A stretch of 64,000 bases of DNA from Myxococcus dinghuensis (GCF_024198235.1 NZ_JAKCFB010000039.1:1-64000); one strand, 5' to 3'. Positions 35,381 to 46,893 are shown, numbered from the stretch's first letter. A program made the numbers and translations. Notes: generated from the sequence alone by a model not told the origin.

Positions 35381-35917
35381 TCAGAGATCCAGCAGGGAGA
35401 GGCTGAAGGTGACGGCGCCGATGACCCGGCCCGCGTCCCGGATGGGCAGGGAGACCTGGACGACGTAGGTCAGCGACGAGTCGTCGAAGAAGGGCTTCTC
35501 CGTCAGCGCCACGCCCCGCGTGAACGGGACCTGGAACTTCGCCTCGTCCCCCTGCCAGTAGTCGGACGGGCGGCGCGTGGCCCCCACCAGCCCCCCGAGC
35601 TTGTCCATCACGAAGGACTCGGCCAGGCGGCGCCCCAGCGCCTGCTGGTGCCGGACGAGGAGCTTCGAGCACGCCGACCCGAGGACCTCCTTCTTCAAGG
35701 GCGTGAGCTGCGACGTCGCCTGCCAGGCCTCGTCCCGCTCGCGCACGGTGTCCAGCGACACGCCCCGCGCGTTCTGCGCGCGCACGGCCTCGACGATCTG
35801 CGGGTCCGCCGCCAGCCGTGACAACGCCGGCATGAGACGTTCGACCTTCGCGAGCTGCGCGGCCCCATCCGGAGGCACCCCCGCGAGCAGCGTGAACACG
35901 ACACCAGTCCAGTGCAT
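35381..35917 (-). CDS. Small exported PDC/Cache-like sensory protein
   Basis: The 178-residue protein has a hydrophobic leader (about 2-20), then a helix-rich segment ([22 protein letters not shown]) and a beta-rich part ending [25 protein letters not shown]. That closing resembles the last strands of a PDC/Cache domain (usual form S-x-P-V/I-x-D-x-x-G-x-V-I-G-V/A). The helix plus Cache ending without any transmitter suggests a stand-alone periplasmic ligand-binding protein. Its stop lies 22 bp from the MCP start, so it may present ligand to that receptor (inference). The start at 35917 is chosen for the leader and an upstream GAGG; a GTG one codon earlier is possible. The 223-bp stretch to 36140 holds no gene I can see. 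Confidence 0.68.
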   Translation of the reverse strand: MHWTGVVFTLLAGVPPDGAAQLAKVERLMPALSRLAADPQIVEAVRAQNARGVSLDTVRERDEAWQATSQLTPLKKEVLGSACSKLLVRHQQALGRRLAESFVMDKLGGLVGATRRPSDYWQGDEAKFQVPFTRGVALTEKPFFDDSSLTYVVQVSLPIRDAGRVIGAVTFSLSLLDL

Positions 35918-36140
35918 CCCGACCTCGTCACATCCGCGATGACTCGGCGGGAACGGCCCCCTCCTCCGCCGGCGGACGGGTCGGAACAATACATGAATGA
36001 AACATCACCCGTGAGCAGGCGAGAGCGACGGCCCCCCGCCCCCCGTCACCCCGAGTGCCCGCCTGCATTCATCCGAGACATCGTGGGTCGATGACGACAC
36101 ATCCGTTCACCTGGATGTCACACGGCACGAAGAGCGGATT

Positions 36141-36836
36141 TCAGCGAGCAAGCTGGGCGAAGTGATGCGCCAGTCGCTGGAGCAACTCGGTATTTTCCTT
36201 TTCGGCGGCCTTCAGCCTGGGCAGTTGCGACTTCAACTCCGCGAGGTCCTTGCCGCGCTGCTTCAAATCCTCGGCGCCCAGCTCCAGCCAGTGGCCGAGC
36301 TCCGCCGCGGTCAGCTCCAGGTGGAACTGGAAGCCATACGAGCCGCCCAGGCGGAAGGCCTGCTGGACGTAGCGGTCCGTGGAGGCGAGCAGCGTCGCGC
36401 CGGGCACGGGCTTGAAGGTGTCACCGTGCCAGTGGGCGACGGTCGACTTCGGGCGCGCCCCGGCGATGACCTCGTCCTCCAGGCCCTCCTTCGTCCAGCG
36501 CACGGGCGCGGCGCCCACCTCGAAGCCATTCTTGCCGGGGAACACCTCCGCGCCGGCGGCCGCGGCCAGCATCTGCGCCCCGAGGCAGAAGCCCAGGCAC
36601 GGGCGCTCGTTGGCGAGCCGCTCCAGGAGGATGGCCAGCTCGTCGCGGAGGAAGGGGTGCTGGTCGGCCTCGTAGACGCCCATGGGGCCGCCCATCACCA
36701 CCACCAGCTCCGCGTCCACGTCCTCGCGGCGCACGGCGCGGAAGCGGTTCACCAGCGTGAAGCCCACCTCCTCCAACGCCGGTCCCAGCAGCCCGACGCC
36801 CTCGTGCTCCTCGTGCTGATACACCACGGCTCGCAT
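36141..36836 (-). CDS. Class I glutamine amidotransferase-like protein
   Basis: The 231-residue stand-alone GATase1 domain resembles the glutaminase half of GMP synthase. The oxyanion/nucleophile elbow GFCLGAQML contains the catalytic Cys, and FQFHLEL supplies the His-x-Glu of the triad; VVMGGPMGVYE matches the first loop. The usual synthetase domain is absent, so it belongs to the GuaA-like stand-alone amidotransferases (some hydrolyse gamma-glutamyl amines). The C-terminal 50 residues are charged and helical. The ATG at 36836 has GGGAGG 8 nt upstream; a GTG at 36842 would be too close to it. It lies 58 bp downstream of tesB on the same strand. Confidence 0.87.
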   Translation of the reverse strand: MRAVVYQHEEHEGVGLLGPALEEVGFTLVNRFRAVRREDVDAELVVVMGGPMGVYEADQHPFLRDELAILLERLANERPCLGFCLGAQMLAAAAGAEVFPGKNGFEVGAAPVRWTKEGLEDEVIAGARPKSTVAHWHGDTFKPVPGATLLASTDRYVQQAFRLGGSYGFQFHLELTAAELGHWLELGAEDLKQRGKDLAELKSQLPRLKAAEKENTELLQRLAHHFAQLAR

Positions 36837-36894
36837 CGTCACGACCTCCCTGCGCGTTCCACGCCGACGGAGCCTAGCGGAAACCCGGCCCGCG

Positions 36895-37785
36895 TCAGGG
36901 CCCGGACTTCACCGCCCGCCGCGCCGGATCGACGATGCGCAGGAGGCCCTCCTGGGCCACGGAGGCGACGAGGCGGCCGTCGCGCGTGTAGATGGAGCCA
37001 CGCGCCAGGCCCCGGGCATTGGCCGCCCACGGGCTGTCCATGACGTAGAGCAGCCAGTCGTTGACGCGCAGGTCGCCGTGGAACCACAGGGCGTGGTCCA
37101 GGCTGGCGCCGATGATGTCCGGCTTGAAGAAGCTGGTCCCGTGCGGGAGCAGCGCGGTGCTGATGAGGTTGAAGTCGGACGCGTACGCCAGCACGTACTT
37201 GTGCACCTGCGGGTCGTCCGGGAGCTGGCCGTCCGCGCGGAACCAGACGGCCTTGGACGGGGCGTGCGGCGTGGGGTTGAACGGGTCCACGTACGCCACG
37301 GGCCGCATCTCGATGGGCTTGGCGCACAGGAACTTGTCGCGCAGCCGCTCCGGGATGCGGTGCGCCTGGCGGCGCAGCAGGTCCATCTCCGTCTCGAGCG
37401 ACTCCGGCGGCGGCACGTCCGGCATGGACGACTGGTGCGCGAAGCCGGGCTCGTCCCCCTGGAACGACGCCATCAGGGTGAAGATGGGCTGCCCCTTCTG
37501 GATGGCCACGATGCGGCGCGTGGTGAAGCTGCCGCCGTCCCGCACCCGGTCCACCGTGTAGACGACGGGGACGCTCGCGTCGCCCGCCCGCAGGAAGTAG
37601 CCGTGCATCGAGTGCACGTGGCGCTCCGCCTCCACCGTCTGGCTCGCCGCCGAGAGCGCCTGCCCCAGCACCTGCCCACCGAAGAGCTGGCGGAAGCCCA
37701 GGTCCTGGCTCTTCCCGCGAAACAGGTTTTCTTCGATGGCCTCCAGCTTGAGGAGCTCCAGCAGCTCATCCAGGACACGACTCAT
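36895..37785 (-). CDS. tesB: Acyl-CoA thioesterase II, TesB
   Basis: Hydrolyses medium- and long-chain acyl-CoA to free acid and CoA. The 296-residue double-hotdog protein opens LEAIEENLFRGKSQDLGFRQ and GGQVLGQALSAA, typical of TesB. It retains the catalytic Asp in SLDHALWFH and the Gln in SVAQEGLLRI, equivalent to E. coli D204 and Q278. Length matches E. coli TesB (286). The start is the ATG at 37785, with GGAGAGACCTCC upstream. The gene is divergent from a BASS transporter across a 305-bp region rich in inverted repeats. Confidence 0.93.
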   Translation of the reverse strand: MSRVLDELLELLKLEAIEENLFRGKSQDLGFRQLFGGQVLGQALSAASQTVEAERHVHSMHGYFLRAGDASVPVVYTVDRVRDGGSFTTRRIVAIQKGQPIFTLMASFQGDEPGFAHQSSMPDVPPPESLETEMDLLRRQAHRIPERLRDKFLCAKPIEMRPVAYVDPFNPTPHAPSKAVWFRADGQLPDDPQVHKYVLAYASDFNLISTALLPHGTSFFKPDIIGASLDHALWFHGDLRVNDWLLYVMDSPWAANARGLARGSIYTRDGRLVASVAQEGLLRIVDPARRAVKSGP

Positions 37786-37813
37786 GGAGGTCTCTCCTAT
37801 CCGACCCCCCGGG

Positions 37814-37868
37814 GCCCTGTCTCGGGGACAGTGAGCGCCCGGGCGGCGAGACGGGAATGAGACAGGGC
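37814..37868. promoter_or_regulatory. Cluster of dyads upstream of tesB
   Basis: GCCCTGTCTC (37814-37823) and GAGACAGGGC (37859-37868) are perfect 10-bp inverted copies. Between them lie CTGTC/GACAG (37817-37831) and the palindrome CGCCCGGGCG (37836-37845). The cluster begins 28 bp before the tesB start, where a repressor or a leader structure would act. Confidence 0.45.
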
Positions 37869-37949
37869 GCTCGCCCGGGAGCGGACGTTCGTCCTCCCGC
37901 CGAGGGACCTCGACCGCGCCGCGTGTCCTCCCGACACCATGAAACACGA

Positions 37950-37964
37950 TGACGCCAGGCGTCA
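37950..37964. promoter_or_regulatory. 15-bp palindrome TGACGCC-A-GGCGTCA
   Basis: Perfect 7-bp arms around a single base, in the middle of the tesB/BASS divergent region and 127 bp before the transporter start. It has the size of a typical dimeric-regulator operator. The remainder of 37786-38090 shows no coding sequence. Confidence 0.45.
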
Positions 37965-38090
37965 CCCGCATGTCAGGCAAATCGCAACAGGATGGCTTGA
38001 AGCGGGACGCCCAACTGCGCGACGCTCGCGGCATTTCCCGACAACGCGACCCAGGTGGCGACGGGTGACCCAACCAACCATGGGGGGAAC

Positions 38091-38993
38091 ATGCAGTCCA
38101 ATGTCCTGACGACCGTGCTGATGCCGTTGTCCCTCGCCATCATCATGCTCGGCCTGGGGTTGTCGCTGACGCTGGAGGACTTCAAGCGCGTCATCGTCTA
38201 CCCGCGCGCGGTGATCCTGGGCCTCGTGGTCCAGATGCTGGTGCTGCCGCTGGTCTGCGCCCTCATCGCGCACGCCTTCGGCATGGGGCCGGAGCTGGCG
38301 GTGGGGTTGATGTTGCTGGCGGCGTCACCGGGGGGCGCCACGGCGAACCTCTTCAGCCACCTGGCCCGGGGAGACGTCGCGCTCAACATCACGCTGACCG
38401 CGGTCAACAGCGCGCTGACCATCTTCACCCTGCCCCTCATCGTGAACCTGTCGATGATGCACTTCATGGGCGAGGGCCGCGCCATGCCCATGCAGTTCGA
38501 CAAGATGGTGCAGGTGATGGTCATCGTGCTGGGGCCGGTGAGCCTGGGCATGCTGGTCCGCTCGCGCAAGCCCGGCATCGCCCTGCGCCTGGACAAGCCC
38601 ATCCGCATCCTCTCCGCCGCGTTCCTCGCGCTCATCGTCGCGGCGGCCGTCTTCAAGGAGCGCGAGCACGTGGGGTCGTACTTCCAGCAGGTCGGGCTCG
38701 CGGCGCTGGCGTTCAACGTGGCCAGCCTGGGGATCGGCTTCGTGGCGCCGCTCCTGTTCCGCCTGCCCCGGCGTCAGGCGGTGGCCATCGGGATGGAGAT
38801 CGGCATCCACAACGGCATCCTGGCCATGACCATCGCCATGAGCCCGCTGCTGCTCGACAACGCGACGATGGCCATCCCGCCCGCCATCTACAGCATCATC
38901 ATGTACTTCACGGCGGCGGCCTTCGGTTACGGGGTGACGCGGCTGCAGGCCCCCGAGCCCGAGGCGGCCGACGCCACGCCCAGCCAGACCTGA
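38091..38993 (+). CDS. BASS-family (bile acid:Na+ symporter) transporter
   Basis: The 300-residue membrane protein has about nine or ten helices. The core motif LMLLAASPGGATANLFSHLARGD (SPGG-x-x-x-N, the sodium/substrate crossover) and the later EIGIHNGILAMTIA are diagnostic of the BASS/SBF family. A GGGGGG sequence precedes the ATG at 38091, better than an upstream in-frame start at 38055. Family members carry bile acids, pyruvate or other organic anions with sodium. It differs from the SBF-like protein at 28857, so the window has two distinct members of this superfamily. Confidence 0.9.
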   Translation: MQSNVLTTVLMPLSLAIIMLGLGLSLTLEDFKRVIVYPRAVILGLVVQMLVLPLVCALIAHAFGMGPELAVGLMLLAASPGGATANLFSHLARGDVALNITLTAVNSALTIFTLPLIVNLSMMHFMGEGRAMPMQFDKMVQVMVIVLGPVSLGMLVRSRKPGIALRLDKPIRILSAAFLALIVAAAVFKEREHVGSYFQQVGLAALAFNVASLGIGFVAPLLFRLPRRQAVAIGMEIGIHNGILAMTIAMSPLLLDNATMAIPPAIYSIIMYFTAAAFGYGVTRLQAPEPEAADATPSQT

Positions 38994-39042
38994 GCCTCCG
39001 GGCTCCGTCGTCGTCCCCCCCCCGCCCCGAGGTCGTCCCGAG

Positions 39043-40035
39043 ATGATGTCTTCGCGTCTGCCGCCATGCCTCCGTCCGCTGTGTCTCGTGCTGGGCCTGT
39101 CGCTCCCCGCGGCGGCCCAGACGTCCGCCGCGACGCCGGAGCTCCCCCCTGTCGCGCCCACGGCCCCTCCGGAGGTGACGCCGCCGAGCGAGCCTCCCCC
39201 GCCCATCCCCCGCGCCATCCCCGACGTGCGGGTCTACCTCTCGAGCCTCAACGTCTTCCGCTACAACCCGCTGGGGCTGGAGTCGCAGAACCGGCTGGTG
39301 GCGCAGAAGCGGCTGTTCGACAGCCCGTCGGTGTTGCTGCGCGACACCTTCGTCAACGCCGCGCTGAGCCTGAAGCTCAGCCCCGCCTCGTACAAGATCG
39401 GCCCCACGGTGGACATCCAGCCGCTCGCGGTGCTCAACGTGCGCGCCGGCTACGAGTACATGCAGTTCTTCGGCACCATGGGCTTCCTCCAGTCGTTCCC
39501 GGATGCCTTCCGGGACTTCTCCGACGACATCCGCCAGGACGGGGAGGACGGGGCCTACAGCACCACGGGCCACCACTTCTTCATCGAGCCCACGCTCCAG
39601 GCGAAGGTGCGGTCCATCGCGCTGCGCACCAAGTTCGCCATCGAGTACTGGAACGTGGACCTGCGCGACGGCGGGACGACCTTCTACGAGGCCACGCCGG
39701 ACACGCTCGTGCCGGGCAAGGGCTGGCTCTTCGCCAACGACACGGACCTCATCTGGCTGGGCACGCAGTGGACCGTGGGCCTGCGCTACAGCGCCGTCTG
39801 GCCCCGCTACGACGAGGCCCAGGGCGTCCCGGAGGGCACGTCCGCGAACAACAGCCACATGCGCGTGGGGCCGCTGGTGGCCTACGCCTTCAACACGGAC
39901 GAGGGCACGCGCTTCAACCGCCCCACCGTGCTCGCCAACGTGGCCTGGTACCTGAAGCACCCCAACCGCGAGGAGGCGCTGCCGTACCTGCTCGTCGGCT
40001 TCGCGTTCAACTCGGACATCGTGAGCAGCCGCTAG
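39043..40035 (+). CDS. Outer-membrane beta-barrel-like hypothetical protein
   Basis: The 330-residue protein has a signal peptide (about 1-26, ending AAAQ), a Pro-rich linker (about 27-62, PPVAPTAPPEVTPPSEPPPP) and then repeated amphipathic strands separated by turns, as in a 10- to 12-stranded barrel (LKLSPASYKIGPTVDIQPLA; QWTVGLRYSAVW; FNRPTVLANVAWYLKH). It lacks the terminal Phe of a classical barrel signal, ending FNSDIVSSR. It lies 49 bp after the BASS gene on the same strand and may be co-transcribed. No family is recognised; transport or surface structure are equally possible. Confidence 0.7.
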   Translation: MMSSRLPPCLRPLCLVLGLSLPAAAQTSAATPELPPVAPTAPPEVTPPSEPPPPIPRAIPDVRVYLSSLNVFRYNPLGLESQNRLVAQKRLFDSPSVLLRDTFVNAALSLKLSPASYKIGPTVDIQPLAVLNVRAGYEYMQFFGTMGFLQSFPDAFRDFSDDIRQDGEDGAYSTTGHHFFIEPTLQAKVRSIALRTKFAIEYWNVDLRDGGTTFYEATPDTLVPGKGWLFANDTDLIWLGTQWTVGLRYSAVWPRYDEAQGVPEGTSANNSHMRVGPLVAYAFNTDEGTRFNRPTVLANVAWYLKHPNREEALPYLLVGFAFNSDIVSSR

Positions 40036-40164
40036 GTCCGGAGGGGGGCGCGGTCCTGGACCCGTCGGAGCCAGAGAGCCCGTCCGCGCGGGAAGCGCTC
40101 GCGGGCCATCCGACGCCACCCCGGAGCGGGGGGCGTCCTCGCACGTCGTCCTCGTGGGACGGCG

Positions 40165-40659
40165 TCAGTCGTGGTCGTGCCCGTGGCCTTCCGGCCCGTG
40201 CGCGTGACCGTGCTCCAGCTCCTCGGCGGTGGCGGCGCGCACGTCGCGCACGGTGATGTCGAAGTGGAGCGTCTTGCCCGCGAGCGGATGGTTGAAGTCC
40301 ACCATCACCGTCTTCTCGCGGATCTCCTTGACGGTGACCTCCATCTCGTTGCCCTCGTCGTCGCTGGCGAACAGCTCGCCGCCGACCTCGAGCGTCAGGT
40401 CCTCCGGGAAGGAGTCGCGGGGGACCTCCTCGATGCCGTCCGGATCGTACTCGCCGTAGCCCTCGTCCGGCGTGATGACGACCTTCAGGGAGTCGCCCTT
40501 CGTCTTCCCCTCCAGGGCCTTCTCCAGGCCCGGGACGATCTCTTCGTGGCCCTGCAGGTAGACGAGGGGCTCGTCGCCCTCGCTCTCGTCCACCACCTTG
40601 CCATCGCCCAGGTGCAGCTTGAAGTCGATGGAGACGACACTGTCCTTCGTGATTTTCAT
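40165..40659 (-). CDS. slyD: SlyD-type FKBP peptidyl-prolyl isomerase/chaperone
   Basis: The 164-residue cytoplasmic FKBP accelerates prolyl isomerisation. It starts MKITKDSVVSIDFKLHLGDG and has the SlyD layout: FKBP core (VYLQGHEEIVPGLEKALEGK), insert-in-flap chaperone domain at about residues 70-130 (EGYGEYDPDGIEEVPRDSF) and a His-rich metal-binding tail (about 148-164, with HGHAHGPEGHGHD). The tail predicts nickel or other metal binding, as in E. coli SlyD. The start at 40659 fits the family. It is 75 bp downstream of the DEDD exonuclease gene. Confidence 0.93.
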   Translation of the reverse strand: MKITKDSVVSIDFKLHLGDGKVVDESEGDEPLVYLQGHEEIVPGLEKALEGKTKGDSLKVVITPDEGYGEYDPDGIEEVPRDSFPEDLTLEVGGELFASDDEGNEMEVTVKEIREKTVMVDFNHPLAGKTLHFDITVRDVRAATAEELEHGHAHGPEGHGHDHD

Positions 40660-40733
40660 GGCGCCCTCATAGCGCAGGCGGCTGGCCGGCGCCCTCAACA
40701 TCTGCATCACCGCTCGAAACCCGACGCAACGCT

Positions 40734-42167
40734 TCAGGGGTCGGGACGCGCGGCCCTTGCGCGCAGGTCCAGGGAGGGGGTGCGCGCGCCGCGCTCGATG
40801 CGCCCCTCCAGCCGGACGATGCGGCGCCGGTGGTCCTCCGGCAACTCGGCCGCCGCGGACTTCCTCGCGTGCTCCAGCGCCTGGCGGAGGTCCTTGAGGG
40901 CGTGCTCGTACAGCTTCGCGAGCTCCAGGTGCAGCGTGGCGGCCTGGAAGCCCCGCGCCGTCTCCAGCGCCTGGAGCAGGTGGTTCGCCGCGGCCATGGG
41001 TTCGCCGGCCATGCGCGCCAGGCGGGAGGCCAGGGCCAGCGCCTCGATGCCCACGTTGCCGGGCCCCCGGGCCGCGGCGCGCGCGAAGGCCCGGGCCCGC
41101 GCGTGGTCCCCCGCGCGCAGGGCCACGCCCGCGAAGCCCAGGAGGTCCCGGGGGTCCTCGCTCGCGAACGCCGAGCCCCCGTCCGCCCCCGCCCGGAAGC
41201 GGCGCCCCAGCTCTCCGAGCAGCGCCGCGAGCAGCAGCAGGTCGTTGGCGTTGTGCTCCAGCACCGGCGTCAGCGAGGCGCCATCCCCTCCGCGCAGGTA
41301 GCGGAAGTACAGCTCCGGGATGAGCGCCCCATCCACGTCGTCCACCCGGCGATAGCCGAGCACCTGCTCCTCCATGTGCACCAGCCGCGTCCCCGCGCCC
41401 CGGTGCTTGAAGACGCGGCGGGCGCAGTGCAGCAGGTCCAGGTGGGGCAGCTCCCGGGGCGTCGTGACGCGGTTGAGGACGAAGCGGGTGCGCAGGAGCG
41501 GCCAGTCGAAGCTCTTGCCGTTGAACGTCACCAGACAGGACGCGTGGGCCATGCGCGCGGCGAGCCACCGGAGCATGGGGGCCTCCTCCCCCAGCTTGCG
41601 CAGGAAGAGCTGGCGCACCCGCAGCGAGCGCCCCTCGAACCAGGCGACGCCCACCAGGAAGGGCACCGTGCCCGTGCCTCCCGCGAGCCCCGTGGTCTCC
41701 GTGTCGAGGAAGAGCATCCGCTGGAAGTCCACCGCCGCCAGGTCCTCGTGCAGCGCGAGGCTGGCGATGAGCGACGCCTCCACGTCCAGCGCCCCCGCCA
41801 CGGGGGCCGAGCCGTGGTGGTGGTCGGGGGGGAGCAGCTGCTCGCAGACGTGGAGCGTCCCGTGCGGCGTCTCCTCCGGGACCACGGGGAGCGGCTTCGG
41901 CGGCGGGCGCGGGGCCTCGGCGCGGCGGGCCTGCGTCTGCGTTTGACGCTGGGACCAGTCCGCCAGCATGCGCCGCAGGGACTCGATGCGCGGGTCCTGG
42001 GGACGGGGTGGCTCCGGCGCCGCCTCGACGACGGCGGGCTCCGGGGGGGAAGGCGCGGAGGGCCCCGCCTCGTCACGAGGAGCCTCGGGCGCGACGACGG
42101 AGCGAGCGGGGGCCTTGCTCCCCGGCCCCACGCCCGACAACCGCGCCAGCTTGCGCTTGAGGTCCAC
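40734..42167 (-). CDS. mrfB: DEDD exonuclease with TPR-like tail (YprB/MrfB family)
   Basis: The 477-residue protein has a disordered Pro/Ala-rich N-terminus (about 20-100), an RNase H-like DEDD exonuclease (about 145-330) and a helical TPR-like C-terminus (about 340-470). The catalytic acids sit in FLDTETTGLAGG (D155, E157), FNGKSFDWPLL and HNANDLLLL. In Bacillus the equivalent YprB/MrfB is the exonuclease partner of helicase MrfA in repair of mitomycin C adducts. Here the start (GTG, 42167) is 19 bp after the stop of an MrfA-like helicase on the same strand, the same gene pairing. The Bacillus role is family knowledge; function here is inferred. Confidence 0.87.
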   Translation of the reverse strand: MDLKRKLARLSGVGPGSKAPARSVVAPEAPRDEAGPSAPSPPEPAVVEAAPEPPRPQDPRIESLRRMLADWSQRQTQTQARRAEAPRPPPKPLPVVPEETPHGTLHVCEQLLPPDHHHGSAPVAGALDVEASLIASLALHEDLAAVDFQRMLFLDTETTGLAGGTGTVPFLVGVAWFEGRSLRVRQLFLRKLGEEAPMLRWLAARMAHASCLVTFNGKSFDWPLLRTRFVLNRVTTPRELPHLDLLHCARRVFKHRGAGTRLVHMEEQVLGYRRVDDVDGALIPELYFRYLRGGDGASLTPVLEHNANDLLLLAALLGELGRRFRAGADGGSAFASEDPRDLLGFAGVALRAGDHARARAFARAAARGPGNVGIEALALASRLARMAGEPMAAANHLLQALETARGFQAATLHLELAKLYEHALKDLRQALEHARKSAAAELPEDHRRRIVRLEGRIERGARTPSLDLRARAARPDP

Positions 42168-42186
42168 GCGCGTCGCGCCTCCCGCT

Positions 42187-44604
<2,418 letters not shown>

Positions 44605-44694
44605 GGGGCGGGCACTGTACAGACGTATACCGGACCGGACAACGCGAACGGTGGCGACGCACCCGGGACGCGACTCGGCTAGGGTGCCGCGCCC

Positions 44695-45948
44695 GTGGTC
44701 CTCGCCCTCGCCATCTTCGTCTTCACCTACATCTTCATCGCCGGCGCCCGGCTCCCCTTCCTCAAGCTGGACAGGCCCGGCGGCGCGCTGCTCGGCGCCG
44801 TGCTGATGGTCGTCTGCGGGGTCGTCACGCCCGCGGAGGTCTTCAACCACAGCGAGGATCCGGCCCGCCACGCCATCGACGCGGACACCATCGTCCTGCT
44901 GCTGGGGATGATGCTGCTGGCGGCCTACCTGTCGCAGGCGGCCTTCTTCCGCACCGCGGGGGCCTGGGCCGTGCGCCGCGCGCGGACGCCCCAGGTGCTG
45001 CTGGTGGCCGTGACGTTCATCTCCGGGGCGCTGTCCGCGTTCCTCGTCAACGACACCGTGTGCCTGATGCTCACGCCGCTGGTGCTCGCCACGGTGGAGG
45101 AGGCGAAGCTGCCGCCGGTGCCGTACCTGCTGGCGGTGTGCATGGGCAGCAACAGCGGCTCCGTGGCCACGTTCACCGGCAACCCGCAGAACATGCTCAT
45201 CCAGGGGGCGTCCGGGCTGCCCTACTCGACCTTCGCCGCGTACATGGCGCTGCCCGCCATCCTCTCCACCGCCATCGTCGCGGGCGCCCTGCTCTTCCTC
45301 TTCCGCTACGACCTCCCCGTCTTCCGGTTCGAGCCCCGCCCGCCGCCGCCGCCCGTGGACCGGGGGCTGCTCGCGCTGACGATGGTGGTGCTCGCGGGCG
45401 TGGTGGGGGCCTTCTTCCTGGGCCTGCCCATGAGCTGGAGCGCGCTCGCGGGCGCCGCCTGCGTCATGGCCCTGTCGCGCCGCGAGCCGCGCGAGGCCCT
45501 GGACCGCGTGGACTGGGTGCTGCTGCTGTTCTTCTCCAGCCTCTTCGTGGTCGTCTACGGCGTGAACAAGCACGGCTGGGCGGAGGAGATCCGCCTCCTG
45601 TTCGCGCCGATGATGCAGGGGCCGGCCTGGAAGGAGACGCTCGGCTTCGCGGGGCTGACGCTGGTGGCGTCCAACCTCTTCAGCAACGTGCCGTTCGTCA
45701 TGCTCGCGCGCAGCTGGGTGCCCACGCTCCAGAACGTGGAGCTGGGCTGGCACGTGCTCGCGCTGGGGTCCACGCTGGCCGGCAACCTGACGCTGGTGGG
45801 CAGCGTGGCCAACCTCATCGTCTTCGAGGCCGCGCGCGGCAAGGTCAACATGACCTTCATGAACTACCTGCGCGTGGGACTGCCCGTCACGCTCATCAGC
45901 TTCGTGGCGGGCCTGGCGGTGCTCCTCGCGGAGCACGCGCTGTTCTGA
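44695..45948 (+). CDS. SLC13/ArsB-NhaD-type ion permease
   Basis: The 417-residue protein has about eleven helices of the ion-transporter superfamily (CitMHS/ArsB/NhaD). The two re-entrant hairpin motifs are visible: SGALSAFLVNDTVCLMLTPLV with SNSGSVATFTGNPQNML in the first half, and SNLFSNVPFVMLARSW with GNLTLVGSVANLIVFE in the second. These bind sodium and substrate in relatives. It starts with GTG at 44695 (VVLALAIFVFTYIF would be the leader), divergent from mrfA by 90 bp. The substrate may be arsenite, sodium/proton or a dicarboxylate; this cannot be chosen from motifs. Confidence 0.87.
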   Translation: MVLALAIFVFTYIFIAGARLPFLKLDRPGGALLGAVLMVVCGVVTPAEVFNHSEDPARHAIDADTIVLLLGMMLLAAYLSQAAFFRTAGAWAVRRARTPQVLLVAVTFISGALSAFLVNDTVCLMLTPLVLATVEEAKLPPVPYLLAVCMGSNSGSVATFTGNPQNMLIQGASGLPYSTFAAYMALPAILSTAIVAGALLFLFRYDLPVFRFEPRPPPPPVDRGLLALTMVVLAGVVGAFFLGLPMSWSALAGAACVMALSRREPREALDRVDWVLLLFFSSLFVVVYGVNKHGWAEEIRLLFAPMMQGPAWKETLGFAGLTLVASNLFSNVPFVMLARSWVPTLQNVELGWHVLALGSTLAGNLTLVGSVANLIVFEAARGKVNMTFMNYLRVGLPVTLISFVAGLAVLLAEHALF

Positions 45949-45969
45949 GGTTGGAGGACGGCGACGGGC

Positions 45970-46803
45970 TCACTCCGGATCCGGGTCGGGAAGTTCGCCC
46001 GGCGCGAGGTCCGGCTCGGGCGGCTTCGCCGGCGCCTGCCAGGTGGGCGCGACGGTGTCCGGGGGCGCCGACGACACGGGCGTCTCCGGCAGCGGCGGGC
46101 CCCCCTTGCGGTCCTTCGGCGTGAGGTCCTTCACGAAGTCCACGGCCACCTGGTCCAACATGGCCGTCATCGCCTGGCGGAAGAGGTCCGGGTTCTTGCC
46201 GACCTTGAAGGGGTCCAGGTGCGAGGCCCCCTCCACCACCTGGTCCACCTCGAATGGACGGCGCCACACCTCGGAGCGGCCGTCCAGGGTGAACATCCGC
46301 CCGTAGCCGCGCAGGAAGGCGCCCGCGTGGCCCTTCTTGCTGCGCATGCCGAACTCCTGCACCACGAACTCGACGATGGTGTCCGCCCCCAGGGGCGTCA
46401 CCATGTCGTAGTCCGGCGCGTTCGCGGGCACCTCCTCCACGAGGAAGCTCTCCAGCACGGACGCCACGCGTGCGGGGTCCACCGTGAACGTCCAGGGCGC
46501 CTCGTGCGGTAGCTGTGACAGCGTGTTCACGCGCAGCCGCTCGGACACCTCGAACCGCGTCACCGCCTGCTGGAGCTTCACGGTGAGGCGACGGTCCGCC
46601 TCCACGGGTTCGAGCTTCTTGAGCTTCCCGCCGTATGCGGAGTCTTCGCGGAAGACGAAGCTCTTGGGGCCTGCGCCATCCTCGATGCGGGAGATGAAGG
46701 CGGGGCGGCGCACGCGGTCCAGGTCCGCGCCGGCCAGCCGCTGGGAAGCGCAGCCCACCGTGGAGAGCGCCAGCGCGAGAAGGGGAAGGAGGCTTCGCGT
46801 CAT
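45970..46803 (-). CDS. Lipoprotein of unknown function
   Basis: The 277-residue protein has a lipoprotein signal peptide with lipobox STVGC (Cys 18). The mature part is mixed alpha/beta, including DTIVEFVVQEFGMRSKK and AFLRGYGRMFTLDGRSEVWR, a pattern like lipoproteins that build a small beta-sandwich. It ends in a Pro-rich, acidic tail (about residues 225-277). No catalytic motif is seen. It is convergent with the ion permease (21 bp between stop codons) and divergent from the MshEN gene by 90 bp. The start at 46803 is the only one that yields the signal peptide. Confidence 0.8.
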   Translation of the reverse strand: MTRSLLPLLALALSTVGCASQRLAGADLDRVRRPAFISRIEDGAGPKSFVFREDSAYGGKLKKLEPVEADRRLTVKLQQAVTRFEVSERLRVNTLSQLPHEAPWTFTVDPARVASVLESFLVEEVPANAPDYDMVTPLGADTIVEFVVQEFGMRSKKGHAGAFLRGYGRMFTLDGRSEVWRRPFEVDQVVEGASHLDPFKVGKNPDLFRQAMTAMLDQVAVDFVKDLTPKDRKGGPPLPETPVSSAPPDTVAPTWQAPAKPPEPDLAPGELPDPDPE

Positions 46804-46893
46804 GGAGGGAGATCTACCCCATTACGCCCCCTGCCGCCCCTTCCCCACCCGTCCTGGTCGGTCGCCTGCAGTCCAGCCGGGGCGCTGGCTGGT

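Noticed and set aside
44605-45936. N-terminal extension of the MrfA-like helicase to about 1249 residues
   Set aside because: The extra part is antisense to a clear ion permease and is low-complexity. The ATG at 44604 gives the normal family length.
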